Assembly (NCBI GenBank): GCA_030686995.1
Contig: CM060680.1
Span: 202,851,322 to 202,915,321 of the forward strand
Length of the DNA stretch: 64,000 nt
Direction of reading: 5' to 3'
DNA from: Artemisia argyi
Taxonomy: Eukaryota > Streptophyta > Magnoliopsida > Asterales > Asteraceae
Made by a program: the position numbers and the translations under genes. The notes under the pieces are model-generated. The model did no database searches, was not told the DNA's origin, and saw only the letters and a list, made by a program, of their open reading frames with translations. Positions 49,380 to 62,395 of this stretch are shown in pieces (position 1 is the stretch's first letter; every line of letters starts with the position of its first letter).

Positions 49380-50440
49380 CTGTGATTTAGACTTTGTTAC
49401 TTTTGTAACTTATACTTAGCGTTTAGTCGGAAAAAACATATTTAACGTTATTAGTATCTGTTCGCTTTTAATTTCAATTTTCAAAACTTCGAATCACAAA
49501 TTTGTTTCTAACCAACTAAAATAAATTTCAACGTATTGAAGAATGGAAAACATGAATCATTGCTTCAAATTACGTTTTTCATGATTTTTTAATTTCTCAA
49601 CGGAGCTAAAGTTATTAATCACTTCATCCTAAAATAATTGTCCACCGACAAAAAGATACACAGTTGAAGAAAATCATAATTATTTTTCTTTTCACTCTTT
49701 TACGAATTTACCTTTTGCAGAGTAACAGTTTTACTTATAACTAATTAATTATTGTATTTTTCTTTTTAAAGTTTGTACTAATAATAATTTCATGCAATGA
49801 TAATATAGTAATTAGTAAACTCGATCAAACTTCTTTATCTATATTTAGTAGTGCGCAATCATGGCACATCCGAGAAAAGAAACATGGAATATTAATTTGA
49901 AACTAATAGGGAGTAAATAACTTTTTATTTATTTTTTATTTACCAAGCGACTACTATTTTAGATATCACGGATTTGGCGCAAGTGAACCTCTGTTACCAC
50001 AAGAGGATTAATTTTCTCCTCGTTGAATTCAAACCCGATATTCACTTTGAAAGGCTGTTATTCTTACCGCTTTATCACCCTAAATGAAATTTGTTTCAGC
50101 GTATATAGCGAGCTTATGGTTTATTTGATACTCGGCTTATGTCTCATAAGCTCAATTTTTGTGGCTTATTTAAAATTTCAAACTTATATAAAGTTATTAT
50201 GACATGATAAGCTTATGGGTATGTTTGACAAAAGTAATTGTTGCAGCTGGTGCTGGAAATAAAGATTATAAAAAGAGATTATTTTTATAAGTTATATGAA
50301 GTACCTTTTGATTTTAAGACATTATAAAAAAGTATTCTTTTTATAATCTCTTATAAGTTCTATTTGTCAAAAAAATTTATTTTGTAAGTAGCTTATTTAA
50401 AAAAAAAAAAAAATACAAAAAATACAAAAAATAAGCAACA
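48890..50440. other. Intergenic, upstream of the TOR1-like gene
   Basis: AT-rich, with a T-run of 44 at 49332-49375. At 50218-50372 a segment begins GGGTATGTTTGACAAAAG and ends TATTTGTCAAAAAA, perhaps a small MITE. No gene seen. Confidence 0.4.
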
Positions 50441-50451
50441 TATAAAACCAC

Positions 50452-50541
50452 TATATAAACACTATATAAACTTTCCAAATATATAAAATCAAAAACCATA
50501 CAAATATATCCATTCCATCCCTTCCCTCTCTCTCTCCCACC
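50452..50541 (+). promoter_or_regulatory. Core promoter candidate of the TOR1-like gene
   Basis: TATATAAA occurs at 50452 and again about 11 bp later. A pyrimidine-rich leader (CCCTTCCCTCTCTCTCTCCC, 50518-50537) follows. Plant promoters often combine a TATA box with such a pyrimidine patch. The start codon is about 60 bp further on. Confidence 0.5.
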
Positions 50542-50600
50542 TTCTAAAAACCACCGCCGGAAAATCCATTTCCGGCCACCGGAAAATTTTTTATAAAAAA

Positions 50601-53600
50601 ATGTCAAACCCAAATCCAGAGCCCCCACATCAGCAAGACCTAAAACAAAAAGTCCTAACATACATCTCCAAGCTCTCAGACCGAGACACATTCCCCACAG
50701 CCTCATCCTCACTCGAACAAATAGCAGTCACCTTACCCGTTGACTCCATCCCCCACTTCATCTCCCACCTCTCCTCCACTTCCCCTTCCGACAAATCCCC
50801 TGTCCGGAAACAATGCCTCAAGCTCCTCTCTCTCCTAACCGTCACACACAGCAGCAGCATGACGTCACATGTCGTCACCAAGATCATGAACGCCATCGTG
50901 AAGCGGTTACGCGACGGGGAGTGCAACGGTGTACGTGAGGCCTGTGTGGAGGCGGTGAGGGTTATGGTGAGGGAGGTGGTCGATGAGTTTGTTACGGTTG
51001 TTGGGAAGTTGGTTGAGGTTGTTGGCGGGAAGACTGAGAGCGATGCGAATTCGGTGATCGGGGGCGCGATGTGTTTATCGGCTGCGGTGGATGAGGTTAG
51101 TGCGGGTAGGGGGGTTAAGGATTCGGAGAGGGTTTATTTGATGAAGGTTTTGGCGCGGGTGATGAAGATGTTGAAAAGTGAGGGAGGGGGGAAGGGGAAG
51201 GGGAAAGGGGCGGGGGCGTTGTTGGGTGTGGTTGGGAGTGTGTGTGGGTGTGGTGTGGTGGGAGGAGGGAGTAACGGGGGGCTGTTGGGTGTTGTGGTGA
51301 CGAGTTTGGTGGAGTTTTTGGGGAGTGAGGATTGGGCGGTAAGGAAAGGGGCGGTTGGGGCGTTGGGGAAGTTGGCGAGTGTGGAGAAGGGGAAGGGGAG
51401 TTTGGTTGAGTTTAAGGCCGGGTGTGTTTTGGCGTTGGAGAATAAACGGTTCGATAAGGTAGTTTGATAATTCAATTGGTTAATTAGATTGCTTAATTTT
51501 GCTCACGTGGCGTAACTGAGAAATATGGTTGTTTCTCGATGTCATAATATACCGAAAATACAAATCTTAAATTTTGAATGCATGATATAGAATGTAGTTA
51601 AAATGTGTTTTGGATAAATATGACATTTTCTGTTTATGCTCGGTAAATATGGAATTGTCCCTGCTAGTGTTATATAAAAGCTGAATGCAGTTAAGTCGGC
51701 ATGTATTGGTCAATTAGATTGTGTAATTTTGCTGACGTGGCGAAATTGAGCAATCTCATTGTTTCCCGATTTACTCTCAAATGTGTTTTGTTTTACTCGT
51801 ATTATGTAATAGATGAATGTAGAGATACTTTAATTTGAATGATTTTGTTAGGCCTAATGGAAATTTGGTTAATGAATGTAATAATAGGTGAAGGTAGTTC
51901 GAGAATCGATGAATCAAACACTAGAGTTGTGGAAGGAGATTCCGGGGAGTTTAGATGAGGTTCCTGCATCGCCTCAGTTGAATGGGAATTCGTCATCAAA
52001 AGGTAAGCAGTTTCTTTAAATTGCGATGAGCTAATTGACTTAGGTAAGTTGGTGGCATATTAGTTAGTTAGTTGTTTGTCTTGTGCTTATGTGTTTGTAT
52101 TATGTTTCGTGAATAGAAAGTAGTTATGGTGGTTGTTTATCTGGTAAAAAGGTTTAGGTGAGCTAAACTAAGATCACTTGACCAAACAAAATGTACACAA
52201 TAACAAAAACGAAAGCAGATAAAATTAACTTAGGCGCTGATTAGGTATTCCTTTGAAAAGGTCTAATCATAAAAGTTGCGCAAGTAAGTATTATCAAACC
52301 ATATCAATGGGCATGTTACTAAGAAAGTGAACAAGCATTATCAAGCATGTATGACACATGACATCCATTTAATCATCATAAAGTGTCACTACTGACCGCC
52401 CAGCATCTACATTTATATATATCAAGAATCCAAAATCTCGCAATTGAGAAAATAAAACAATGACGGAACAACACCAAAGTTTCTATGTTTAGGTTACCTA
52501 AACTTAGATTATTTATACCTTGAGTTGGATGGAAAGCTGCCTTAAATGTTTCATATTAAAGAAAATAATTAAAGTTGGAACATGAAACATTTTGTTCTGT
52601 TTCCTTTTTATGTTATTTTTATATAGTTTGGTGGTTTTGGGATTCTTGGTATATGTTGGGTGGGAAATAGCGACATTTTATGATAATTAAATGAATAAAT
52701 GGATGTCATGTGTATTATATTTATATGCTTTGATTTTGTTTGGTCACTTTCTTGATAGCATGCCCATTGATTTCCATGTTATAATAATTATGACTTTTGT
52801 TACATCTTTCATTTTTGGACCTCTAAATGAAGACCTAATTGACACAAGTTACATCTATATATAGTACTTGGTAATTGTTTATTGAATATGTTGCTGTTAT
52901 CAGTTTGTTTTATGTTTACATTTAGTATACGTTAAAAGTATTAGGTGAGCTAAAGTGCTAAACTAAGATTATTCATACCTTCCATTTGAAAAGACTAGAA
53001 CGGTACCCGCGCAATGCGGCGGCGGGTACCTGTGACTATATGTTGCGTTATTCGGTTATTAGGTTACACATTAGTTGTCTTTATGCTTTATAAGTAGAGA
53101 TGATTAAGTCAAATAATTTTAGTTTGAAGAACCAACCTACTTCCTGACAAACTTCCTAACCAACGTGCTACCTAACAAATTAATTTTGAAATCTTTCCAT
53201 AAAAAGCAAGTAAAAGTCTGAATTTTAAGCCTTTCTAATTATAAAATAGTCCCAAATGCATTATATAGTAGTATGTATAGATTATTCATACCTTGAGCGG
53301 GAGGAAAAGCTGGCTTATTGTGCTCTTTAAAGGCTAAACTAAATAACAATATATAATTGTGTTTTTAGACTCTTGGTATATCTTCAGCGGGCAATGGTGA
53401 CACTTGAAGATGATTGAATTGGGTCATGGTGTGTTTCATTCTTGATAGTGCCTGCCCACTTTCTTCGTAGTATGTATGTTGATTTATTTTAGAAATGTTG
53501 GCTGTGCAACATCATACATATATGGACCTTTATAAATGAAGACCTAGTCAGCACCTAATTTATTTCATTTTTATGGTGCTTGTTAACTATTAGAAATCTA

Positions 53601-54729
53601 ATTTATTCTAGTTAGTAATAATTTCTTAAAATTTAAATCCCAGATAATGGCATAAGAAAATCTCCTTCTATACGCCCAAGAATTCCTTCTGCAACGGCTA
53701 TAGAAACTCTACCAAAGGAAACAATTCCCAATAACAAGCATTCTCTAGTTCAACGTTTATCTCCAACTACGCCACAAAGTAGAAGTCCTCCAAAGAGTAA
53801 CTACAGGAAACAAAGTGGTTCAATTGCTAGAAAGGTGGATTTCGACAAAGAAACTGATCAAAAGATTAATGTTTCCATACCGACGTCTATATCTTTTGAC
53901 GGAAATTGTAAAGAAAAAGTAATGAGAGAAAATATGGTTGATACTGACAAAAAAGTCATCCTAGAAACGGAAAAGAGAGTTACAGAACAAGTTATATCTA
54001 ATAAAACAAAAGATAGCACCTTTGGAAAACTTGGTGGTTCAAAATTTGGTTCTCGCGTGGTTCCATTTATTGATGAGTGTGAGTTGGATACAAATATAAA
54101 TGGACATGCAAATGAACACGGTTATGGGAACCAGAAAGAGGTTGAGGATATATCTCGGATCCAAAATCAGCTCGTTCAGATTGAAAATCAGCAGTCAAAT
54201 CTCTTGAATCTTTTGCAGGTGCCTTGACATGACACCCTTTTGTATTTTGTTTCATCATTTGATATTCTGCTTCATATTTAACTCCTGTTTTCATTAATTT
54301 CAGAAATTCATTGGAAGTTCACGTAGTGGAATGAATTCTTTAGAAACACGAGTAAACGGTTTAGAAAAGGCTTTGGATGAAATATCATATGATTTAGCAA
54401 TATCAACCGGTAGAGTTTCAAACTCGGACTCTTGTTGTATGGGTACCGAGTTTCTAAGCCCTAAATATTGGTGGAGGACAGAAGGGTCGTTTCATAGTCC
54501 AATGTCACCTTTTCGTGGGAGTCAACAGTCACTTTCTGACAGATTCAATCCCGACAGTCCTACAAGAGGAATTGCTCCGAACACACCAGGAGGTGTGTTT
54601 GGAAGTCCAGGGAGAAGCTCAGAGTCGTTATCGAGTGCTCGAAAGAAGAAAGTTGCACAAGGGCAAAATCGTTATTTTGACAGATTTGATGGGGGATCTT
54701 TGGCCAATTGTGTACGGCAGCGAAACTAA
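50601..54729 (+). CDS. TOR1L: TORTIFOLIA1-like (SPIRAL2 family) microtubule-associated protein, 657 aa
   Basis: Exons: 50601-51458, 51888-52002, 53644-54218, 54304-54729, all with GT-AG introns. Together they give 1974 nt with an open frame to TAA. Residues about 10-285 are alpha-helical HEAT-like repeats that in this family bind tubulin. The exon 1/2 join reads RFDKVKVVRESMNQTLELWK, typical of the family. A Gly/Lys tract lies near residues 194-205. Residues about 496-550 are a likely coiled coil with GMNSLETRVNGLEKALDEIS, a conserved signature I recognise. A Ser/Pro-rich tail follows. In Arabidopsis, TORTIFOLIA1/SPIRAL2 acts on cortical microtubules and growth direction. This member resembles the shorter TOR1-like proteins. 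Exon 1 is GC-rich and intronless. Intron 2 holds a Helitron and an inverted repeat. Confidence 0.92.
52140..52994. repeat. Inverted and direct repeats in TOR1-like intron 2
   Basis: 52302-52436 is an inverted copy of 52634-52770. Shared phrases include GATGATTAAATGGATGTCATG against GATAATTAAATGAATAAATGG, and CACTTTCTTAGTAACATGCCCATTGAT against CACTTTCTTGATAGCATGCCCATTGAT. A third, direct and more diverged copy follows the Helitron at about 53281-53560 (GACTCTTGGTATATC, TGGACCTTTATAAATGAAGACCTA). The spliced mRNA does not include any of this. Confidence 0.7.
52995..53281 (-). mobile_element. Non-autonomous Helitron in intron 2, 287 bp
   Basis: On the minus strand it starts TCTATACATACTACTATATA at 53281 and ends with hairpin ACCCGCCGCCGCATTGCGCGGGT, then CTAG at 52998-52995. 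A precedes and T follows. Its ends match the copy at 3344-3903. It was inserted into one of two tandem copies of ATTATTCATACCTT (52968 and 53281). Confidence 0.82.
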
Positions 54730-55676
54730 AAACAGGTAGCTGAACATCCCTAGTAACTAATATTTGTGCTTGTTCCTTCTTTTTTTCTCTCTATATTTGT
54801 TCTTGCTCAGGGACCAGTAGTTATTAAAGATCGGTTTGATAACAAAGATAAAACACCCTCTGTATAAATAGCATATGCATCTTTCCCCACTTTCGCTTTA
54901 GTTGCCAAGAAGCTGTATAGTACATGGTAGAGGTGGTAAAATGAGTGGGGTGATGAGTGATCACAGATTTGGGTCAGAACGAGTTATTGGGTCAGGCTTC
55001 ATAAACATTTTTGTCCCCTTTTTCTCGAATTACAGTACATATTAATAATTACCTTTAGGCTGTAGTGTATTAAATAGGATAGCGGAAACTATGCTGTAAG
55101 AATACTTATAGCGTTTTATGAATAAGGTAATTGTGGGGGCTGTAAGCATTTAAACGACTTTTCGAGTCATTTTTCTATCCATTCGACCCATTTGAACCTT
55201 TCCATTCTAACTTCTGATTTACCCATTTGACCCATTAGACGTAAATTTAACCCGAATCAATCCATTTATTGGTAAACGGGTTGAAGTTACCATCTTTAAT
55301 ATATGGTATCGTACGAGGTAGCTATATAAATTTTTTTGTAAAATGGCTTTACTTTATCTTGATTTTCAAGCCCATCACTTTTCAGGTGTTAGTCAAAAAT
55401 TTGTAAGTGGAACGCTATTATGTAAATGCAGTTACCAAGTGTCTATAAAAATGTATAATTGACATTTTTAATCCTTTTGTCTCAGATCTTTATTAGATGG
55501 TAAAGATCATTTTGTCATTTACCACGAGTTCATCAGCAATTGGCAGCACCAGCACTAGAGAACCAGAAATCATTCTCAACGAAATGCTTCTGCCACTAAC
55601 GATGCCAAATATTATAAAACAGTTGTTCGTTTTGTGCCTAGATAAGGTACGATGTACATTAAGGTTCCGTCACACG
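54730..55676. other. Downstream region of the TOR1-like gene
   Basis: Probably contains the 3' untranslated region. No polyadenylation site can be fixed. Small frames at 55497-55688 (with TREPEIILNEMLL) are not recognised. Confidence 0.35.
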
Positions 55677-55708
55677 TATGATCATTGAGTTAGATTATGT
55701 ACAGAGAA

Positions 55709-55749
<41 letters not shown>

Positions 55750-55780
55750 CATATACATGGGGTTTGGCTTTTGTGTAGTA
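55677..55780. repeat. Segment duplicated at 61344-61422, with T-run expansion
   Basis: TATGATCATTGAGTTAGATTATG, then ACAGAGAACCC, CATATACAT and GTTTGGCTTTTGTG are shared with 61344-61422. Here a T-run of 38 (55712-55749) replaces the shorter TTCTTTTCTTATTTT of the other copy. Confidence 0.65.
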
Positions 55781-55899
55781 GATGAAAATTAAGCTTATAT
55801 TGTTTCTGGGGTTGTGCTTCCATTGCTATTGTGACAATCTGCAAATGGGAAGTTAAACTTACTCCAGTTTTTACGTGTGCCACACTTTTCAGTTACTTA

Positions 55900-56353
55900 G
55901 GTGCCGTTTGGTTTGAGGTTTTGGTATGAATCTATGGATTTGAAAGTGATATAGGGCCCGTTTGGTTTGTAAGTGGGTTTAGAATTGGATTTGGATATGA
56001 GATTGGTTTGAAAGAAATAAAAATGATCGATAGTATTAATGTTGTTTGTTTTGTAAAATGTAATTGAGAATTAATTTTTATTTAATATTATTATAGTGAG
56101 ATGGGTCATTTATTTATATTTATAAAATAAAAAAATATTGTACCATACAAACAAGAAAGTGACAAGTTATAAAACAAAGAAATTTCCTTTGTAGAACCAT
56201 TTCTTTTGTCGGTAACCCAGCCTCTTGTGGGTGGTTTCGTACAAACCCTCAAGTAAAGGTTTCAAATCCACTTTTAAAATCCACACCTATATACCAAATG
56301 GAATATTTCCCTTTGATAGTATTCCTATAAGACAAATACCACCTACCAAACGT
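55900..56353. mobile_element. Possible small MITE
   Basis: GTGCCGTTTGGTTTG at 55901 and GGGCCCGTTTGGTTTG at 55960 are inverted as CTACCAAACG near 56343. No target duplication confirmed. Confidence 0.3.
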
Positions 56354-58054
56354 GATGGCAAATAAGCTTCTTAGTTGGATTGTTATACCCGATGACAATA
56401 GGACACGGAATAACAATGGATTTTCTGCAAGTTACAGACGCACCACTCGGGAAACTTCGTTGAGCAGAAAAAATCTAATCCGAATTCTCGATACAATCAC
56501 ACCACGAGAACCTGAATTAGTTGTCCAAGATCACCTCCCAATTCCTGCCTAAAATTAGGATAGTAATGGAGCAAAATACCCTCTTGAGTGCAGAGAATAA
56601 TTTTTATTTTTGGAAAATCAAAAGTGTCTTTCATTTCTCATTTTTCCAGTACATAACTGAGAAAGAAAATAACTACCAAAACAAAACTACCCATGTTTCC
56701 TACACGTGGGGAATTCTCAAACAAGTACTTTGACTACTTAAAAAAAATCAAGTACTAACAAACTAAGATGCATGTGGAACAAAACGTGGGGTAGAAACTG
56801 ATGTCATTGATCAAGTCTTCAGCTGGGCCAAAGTGACCCATTTTTGATTTGGGTTGGGATTCGCTGGGCTTGGGTTGTGGGTCAGTGCCTTCCTATCAAA
56901 ACGGCACCTAAAATGTTTGTTATTGGGGTATGGGTATGTAGAAACCCTTGATAGGTGGGTTTTCTCATAGAGTTCTAGCATGGTGGTTTTGTGGAAACCA
57001 TTCAACTCATTCTCTTGGGCTCACTTATTTTATATAATGTAACAATAATATTTGGGCCCACTTTCTTTTATTTTCAAACAATAATATTGGAAAGGATGTA
57101 CTCATTGTCATTCCATCATATATACCTATACATATACCCATTATGATTCATGACAACAAACCAAACGACCCCTTATTTAGTCTGTTACGTGAATCAAATG
57201 AAATTTCTACGCGTTTTTTTTATGTTCATTTGTACTCTCTGCATTAGAAATTTTTTAACATTTATCGACTTTTGGCTAAACTAAAAAATGGGGAATACTA
57301 TTCAGCGGGGTTATCAATGAGCATAATTTTTGGTCTATATTGAAAAACTCATTATCGTAATCATAGGTTAGTGATGCTTGCACAAGATGATGCGAGATTC
57401 AATAGTGCTTGTACTTATTCTCAATATTGACTATATTGAGAATTTCAGATATTTCGGTTAGTGTCCTCAGTAGCAGTAGAAATAATAGTTATTACAGTTA
57501 ACTAGACGAATACATGTGCATAGCAACGAGACTTTCTAGTGACAAATAGTTATAGTGATATTTTAGTTTAAAAATAAAATAAAATAAAAAATAAAAATAA
57601 AAATACATTAGAGGGTATTGTTGGTATTTAGGGGGTACCAATAACTCATCACATATTTTATATCTAATGGAATAAGTTTTGTCAAAAATCTTACCGATGG
57701 TATTTGTCAGTTCCCAAGTCTCGATAATTCAAATTTTAAACTTTCGATATACATAGCACATCTACATCTACAATTAGGGGTGTTACCGGGTCGGGGTGTC
57801 TAGTTATCGGGTTTATCGGATCTAATTGAATCGGGTTTTGGCTTTTAGAAATATCGCCCGCAACCCGACCCTATAAGAAATCGGGTTGTCGGGTTCGGGT
57901 CTAATTGGGTTCGGGTTGCCTTGGCTGAAGCATCATATTTGTACTTCCTTTTTGTGTAAAGTTATGTGTAATATTATCTCTTAATCTTATGTTAAGGCAT
58001 GTGCAAGAAATCTGTAGTTATATGTTATCTCTAATTTGATTATAACTATATTCA

Positions 58055-58100
<46 letters not shown>

Positions 58101-58118
58101 TGATTATAACTATATTCA

Positions 58119-58157
<39 letters not shown>

Positions 58158-58735
58158 ACAGCTCTTAGTAGTCAAATTCTTATATTATATCTTCTTATAG
58201 CATTTTATATTATTTTTTCTTAGTGGTGTAGGAATCTTAGAGTATTTATACATATATATGATTATAGGGTATCTGTACATATATATTTTCCGGATTCATG
58301 TATGTTACTTCTACTGTATATTTTTTGGTTATGGACATTATAGTAAGCAAATAATCTCCGAGCACGGTTTGCACATGGTAACATTTCCTTTTAAATATCA
58401 ACATTTCTATTTTAAGTGTTTATAGATTGTTAAGAAGTTTCTCACATTTAACCATTTTCAACATTTCACTTTTTCCCATTTGACCATTTTTCTATTATAC
58501 TCCGTATGTAGTTAAGTTTATTAATCGTGTCATAAAACTTAAACATAACATGAACTTGTGTAACACATGTAACCTATTTGTAACTCGCGTAATCTGTTTT
58601 AGTAAACGGGTCAAGCATGTTAGCGTATTGGTGACTTGACAAATCAACCATTATAAATACCAAAATGATTTAGAGAAAGACGAATCCAACGAGTCAACTA
58701 TGTTATGAGTTTAATTTAAATCAATATCACGTACA
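56354..58735. other. Intergenic with a compound (TTA)n array
   Basis: A (TTA)n run at 58057-58101 and another at 58121-58154 are separated by a repeated TGATTATAACTATATTCAAT. At 57775-57920 there is TAGGGGTGTTACCGGGTC with CGGGTT-rich sequence, similar to hAT-type ends. A 66-codon plus frame at 56352-56552 is unrecognised. Confidence 0.45.
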
Positions 58736-59936
58736 TCTTTTATATAATAAAAGAATTACATTATTTCGTAGTATTTTTGCAAAACCCTTCTCAATAGAAA
58801 AAAAATTGAAACAATAGGAAAGCTCAATTTTGTCACGTAATCAAAATCAAGCAATATGATTGATCAATAAAAAGTTAAAATTGAATTGACTTTGATCAAA
58901 CTTTAATACATTTGGTAGAAAAATTTGGTTTAGAAAAAAACACATAAAAATATTTGTGTCAAATTTGTGAAAACAAAAACTTAAAAAAAGAGGGAGTAAT
59001 TAATAAAACTTTAGTGGTTGAATTTTACATAAATTATATAGAGTTGAGTGTAAAATTACAAGTTACCATATATTCTAACAACTTTATAAAAATAACAAAT
59101 AACCCCTTACACTTTATACCCTATACTTTATAAGACAAACTTTATTTAAAATTACATAAGTAATAGTATTTTTTAGACTTTTATCTATTAAAATTACAAA
59201 ATTTTATAAATATACGAATTAGTTTTAATATACGTTAAATATTTTTTAAAACTAATATTAATTTTAGACTTTCGTCCATTAAAATATATTTTTTTTTACT
59301 ATATACGTTAAATAAGGACTCACGTTACTTTATTTTAAAAGTTTAATTTATGCGTACACAGGCTTGAATATTAAATACGGCCAAACTATTGTTAACGAGA
59401 ATATGAATATCTGTAAACAACTAAACATTAATTAATGTGTATGAAAATAAATATACGCTATTGTACTTATAACAACGACTAATGAAATTCTTATTTAAAG
59501 TTTATATATGAATATCAAGAAAAACATTTTTAAAAAACTTTACGGAGCATATTTTAACTTCACAAATAGGACTTCCGTCACTATGAAAGGTGTTCCGTGG
59601 ATGTCGTACTGATATATCTTCTATTCGTGCCGGTTATGTGCTACTAAACTCGCACATTTTGTACAACATGATATGAATAGTTAAAGTTAAACAACAACAT
59701 CAACCCCAACAACAACATCTATGTTAGTTAAACAAAGTTAAAATCGTTTAAGCAACAATTTTTTTTACAAAATGTTATTATAATAGATATTAATACATAA
59801 TAAAAAATCCTGGACAAGTATTATTTATACTTATATCACAATTTTCACGGGTAAATTCTTATATACACATATACTAAACTAAAATTTTAATTCGATTTAT
59901 GTGTAAACCTCGTGCGTGCACGGAACTTATAGCTAG
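58736..59936 (+). mobile_element. Non-autonomous Helitron, 1201 bp
   Basis: Starts TCTTTTATATAATAAAAGAA after an A. Ends with a CGTGC-GT-GCACG hairpin at 59910-59922, then CTAG and a T. These fit Helitron termini and A|T insertion. It has no RepHel coding sequence. The ends differ from the other two Helitrons here, so it is a second family. Confidence 0.72.
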
Positions 59937-59974
59937 TAACATAACCTATGTAAATTGAAATTCAAAATCAAGTC

Positions 59975-59977
<3 letters not shown>

Positions 59978-60058
<81 letters not shown>
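59978..60058. repeat. (AT)n microsatellite
   Basis: An AT run of about 81 bp. The 67-codon frame across it, with alternating Ile and Tyr, is an artefact of the repeat. Confidence 0.95.
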
Positions 60059-60061
<3 letters not shown>

Positions 60062-61060
60062 CAAGTCATTTTGCCCGCGCGTTGCTGCGGAATATGCATA
60101 TTGCGATATTCAAATGACACATCTATATTACTTTATAATGTATTTGAGATATTTATAAAATAAGAGTGCGGGATATTCACATTGTGATATTTAAATGACG
60201 GATGTATACTATTTTATAATGTATTTGCCGTCTGTTTAGTTGTTTGTAATTGTTTTAAATATGCAAAAGGTGAAGTATTTTTTGGACCTCCACCGCTAAC
60301 TAATACTGGTGTATTTGCATTTGCAAAAGGTATTGCTAAAAGGTTATTTTTTTATTTTTTATTTTTCTATTTTTTTTTTCTAAACAGCTAATGCTACACC
60401 ATTTATGAACAAAAAAAATTTCAAAAAAAAGAAACGTTAGTATCCTAAATAAATTGTAGTAATGACATGTAGATTCCATGCATACTACATCACACATAAA
60501 CAAATGTATCTACAAAATACCTGTGCCACAAATATATATACAAACTTGTATGATGATCAACGTTTTCAGCAGACCTCTAATTCCCTTTGTATTTTCTTAA
60601 CTTTTTTTCTTTGATCTTTGTTGTGTATATTGTTTCTGTAAATATGCTAGTCAAAGCAAATCAAGAAGCTTCTAATAGTACACAAGTTTTTTGTTTTTTT
60701 TTTTTTTGAACTTATAATAGTACACAGTTAGTATACACTTGTATGGCTAAGTACAAAAAAGTATACACTTGTATCAATCGTAATGCAAAGTACAGATAAT
60801 TAGGTTCACGGTATGGCACTAATCATGTTTTAAGTTATATTACGCCGTAATTACGTGAAAACGGGGTTACACAGTAACTTTGCAAACTACTTTGGGCCAA
60901 TATAATCTGCCAAATCCTAAACCTACCAGCCATTGGGCCTATTAGTACCTCTAATCACATTAAATGGACCAATAGTGTTGCAAAATAAAAAATAACGGGA
61001 GGGTTAACAAAATACTAATTGTGGGCTTGTGGCGTCGTCTTTATAATATATTATAATTTT
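60059..61060. other. Intergenic, decayed Helitron-like end and local duplication
   Basis: GCCCGCGCGTTGCTGCGG at 60072 resembles the terminal hairpin of the first Helitron family. A segment at 60088-60150 is repeated with changes at 60172-60235 (GATATTCAAATGAC, TATAATGTATTTG). No gene seen. Confidence 0.4.
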
Positions 61061-61246
61061 GGGTTTTGCTAACGATAATCCGGTTGTCACTAATATTATC
61101 ATTTTTATTACAATTTGTTTAAGAAAATAATTCACCCAATGAGAATGAAATATTACATGTATATCCAGATTTTTAAGGATTTCATCCACTTTTATCAGAA
61201 ATCAAACTCTTAACAACAACACTTAAGGTTGTTATTAGTAAAACCC
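61061..61246. mobile_element. Small MITE, 186 bp
   Basis: GGGTTTTGCTAACGATAATC at the left pairs with GTTATTAGTAAAACCC at the right, and ATTTT flanks both sides as a possible 5-bp target duplication. A GGTTGTCACTAA-type motif occurs inside. Confidence 0.5.
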
Positions 61247-61674
61247 ATTTTGGGTTTTGAAAGGCTTATCTATATTACATAGAGATGACGCATTTGTTTA
61301 AAACTTAAAAAAATAAATATTGTTTTTTAAAATTCAAAATCAATTATGATCATTGAGTTAGATTATGCACACAGAACCCTTCTTTTCTTATTTTCATATA
61401 CATAATGTTTGGCTATTGTGAAGTCCCATTACTTGTTTTCTCGTGTTTTAATCAGGGATGGAGCTAGGAATTAGCAATAAAGGGGGCTGGATTTTTTCTT
61501 TCTCAAACTAACAAAGTCAAATAACTTAAACACTAAATGGTATGTTCTAATGACGGCACACACCGACATATCTTGGTTACAAAATTAAAATTTTGATAAG
61601 AAAAACAAATTAACAACTAATAAAAAATTAATTAGATGTAAACATTATGCATGAAATGATGGTAAGCTTCTCTT

Positions 61675-61708
<34 letters not shown>

Positions 61709-62395
61709 CGTTTAAAGGTTGAGGTCATTTACCAATGGCCATACTTTTTGCTATCACTTTTTATATTTTTCTTTCTAAATCTTGTAAATCAAGTCTTTAG
61801 ATACCGGATATCTATGCAATATTGTATAAGGATTGGCCCAATACTGTAAGAGGCCCATTAAATAACCTAGTCCAAACTTTTGATTTCTTCAAAAATAGGA
61901 AATTAGGAATTAAATCCTTCTTGCGTGTCCTTTGATATTAACAAAAAAACATATATTGCGCATTAATAGGAGAAATATTGGGATTTGAATTGGATAAAAA
62001 ATGGAAATTATTAATGATAAAAGATTCCATATATTCATTGAGTGGGTCATCCAAACTAACCAAAGTTTGATATTCAAGTTCAAGCCGTTTAATTCGATAC
62101 TAACTTTTTATTTTATTTATTTTTTATTTTTATGTATTGCCTGTGCAACTATTTGTTTCTAAAAGAAGCAAAAGACAGGAAATCCAAATTATTTATGTTA
62201 AATGAATTAAAAGTAAATTGCAAACCATGATTTTGTCAAATTGTAGACACAGTTCTTACAACTTTGAAAACGCATGCATAATCCTTGTGAGAAACATTGA
62301 GATGCAATTATCGATTTTGGGAGGTGTGATAAAAGCACACCAATATTTTCCACTAAAGACTACTTCTTATTTCTTATGCCCGGGGGATAAATGCA
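61247..62395. other. Intergenic with the second copy of a duplicated segment
   Basis: 61344-61422 duplicates 55677-55780. CAGGGATGGAGCTAGGAATT at 61456 is a typical hAT left end of the Tip100 type, but no partner end was found. A T-run lies at 61677-61708. No gene seen. Confidence 0.4.

Noticed and set aside
50377..50712. Minus frame over the TOR1-like promoter and start, and others opposite exon 1 (50630-51475)
   Set aside because: They oppose a well-supported exon and resemble nothing known.
56205..56280. GGTTTCAAATCC-like motif, considered as tRNA or SINE box B
   Set aside because: No cloverleaf, no box A at the right distance and no A-tail.
59955..60158. 67-codon frame with alternating Ile and Tyr
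   Set aside because: Translation of an (AT)n microsatellite.
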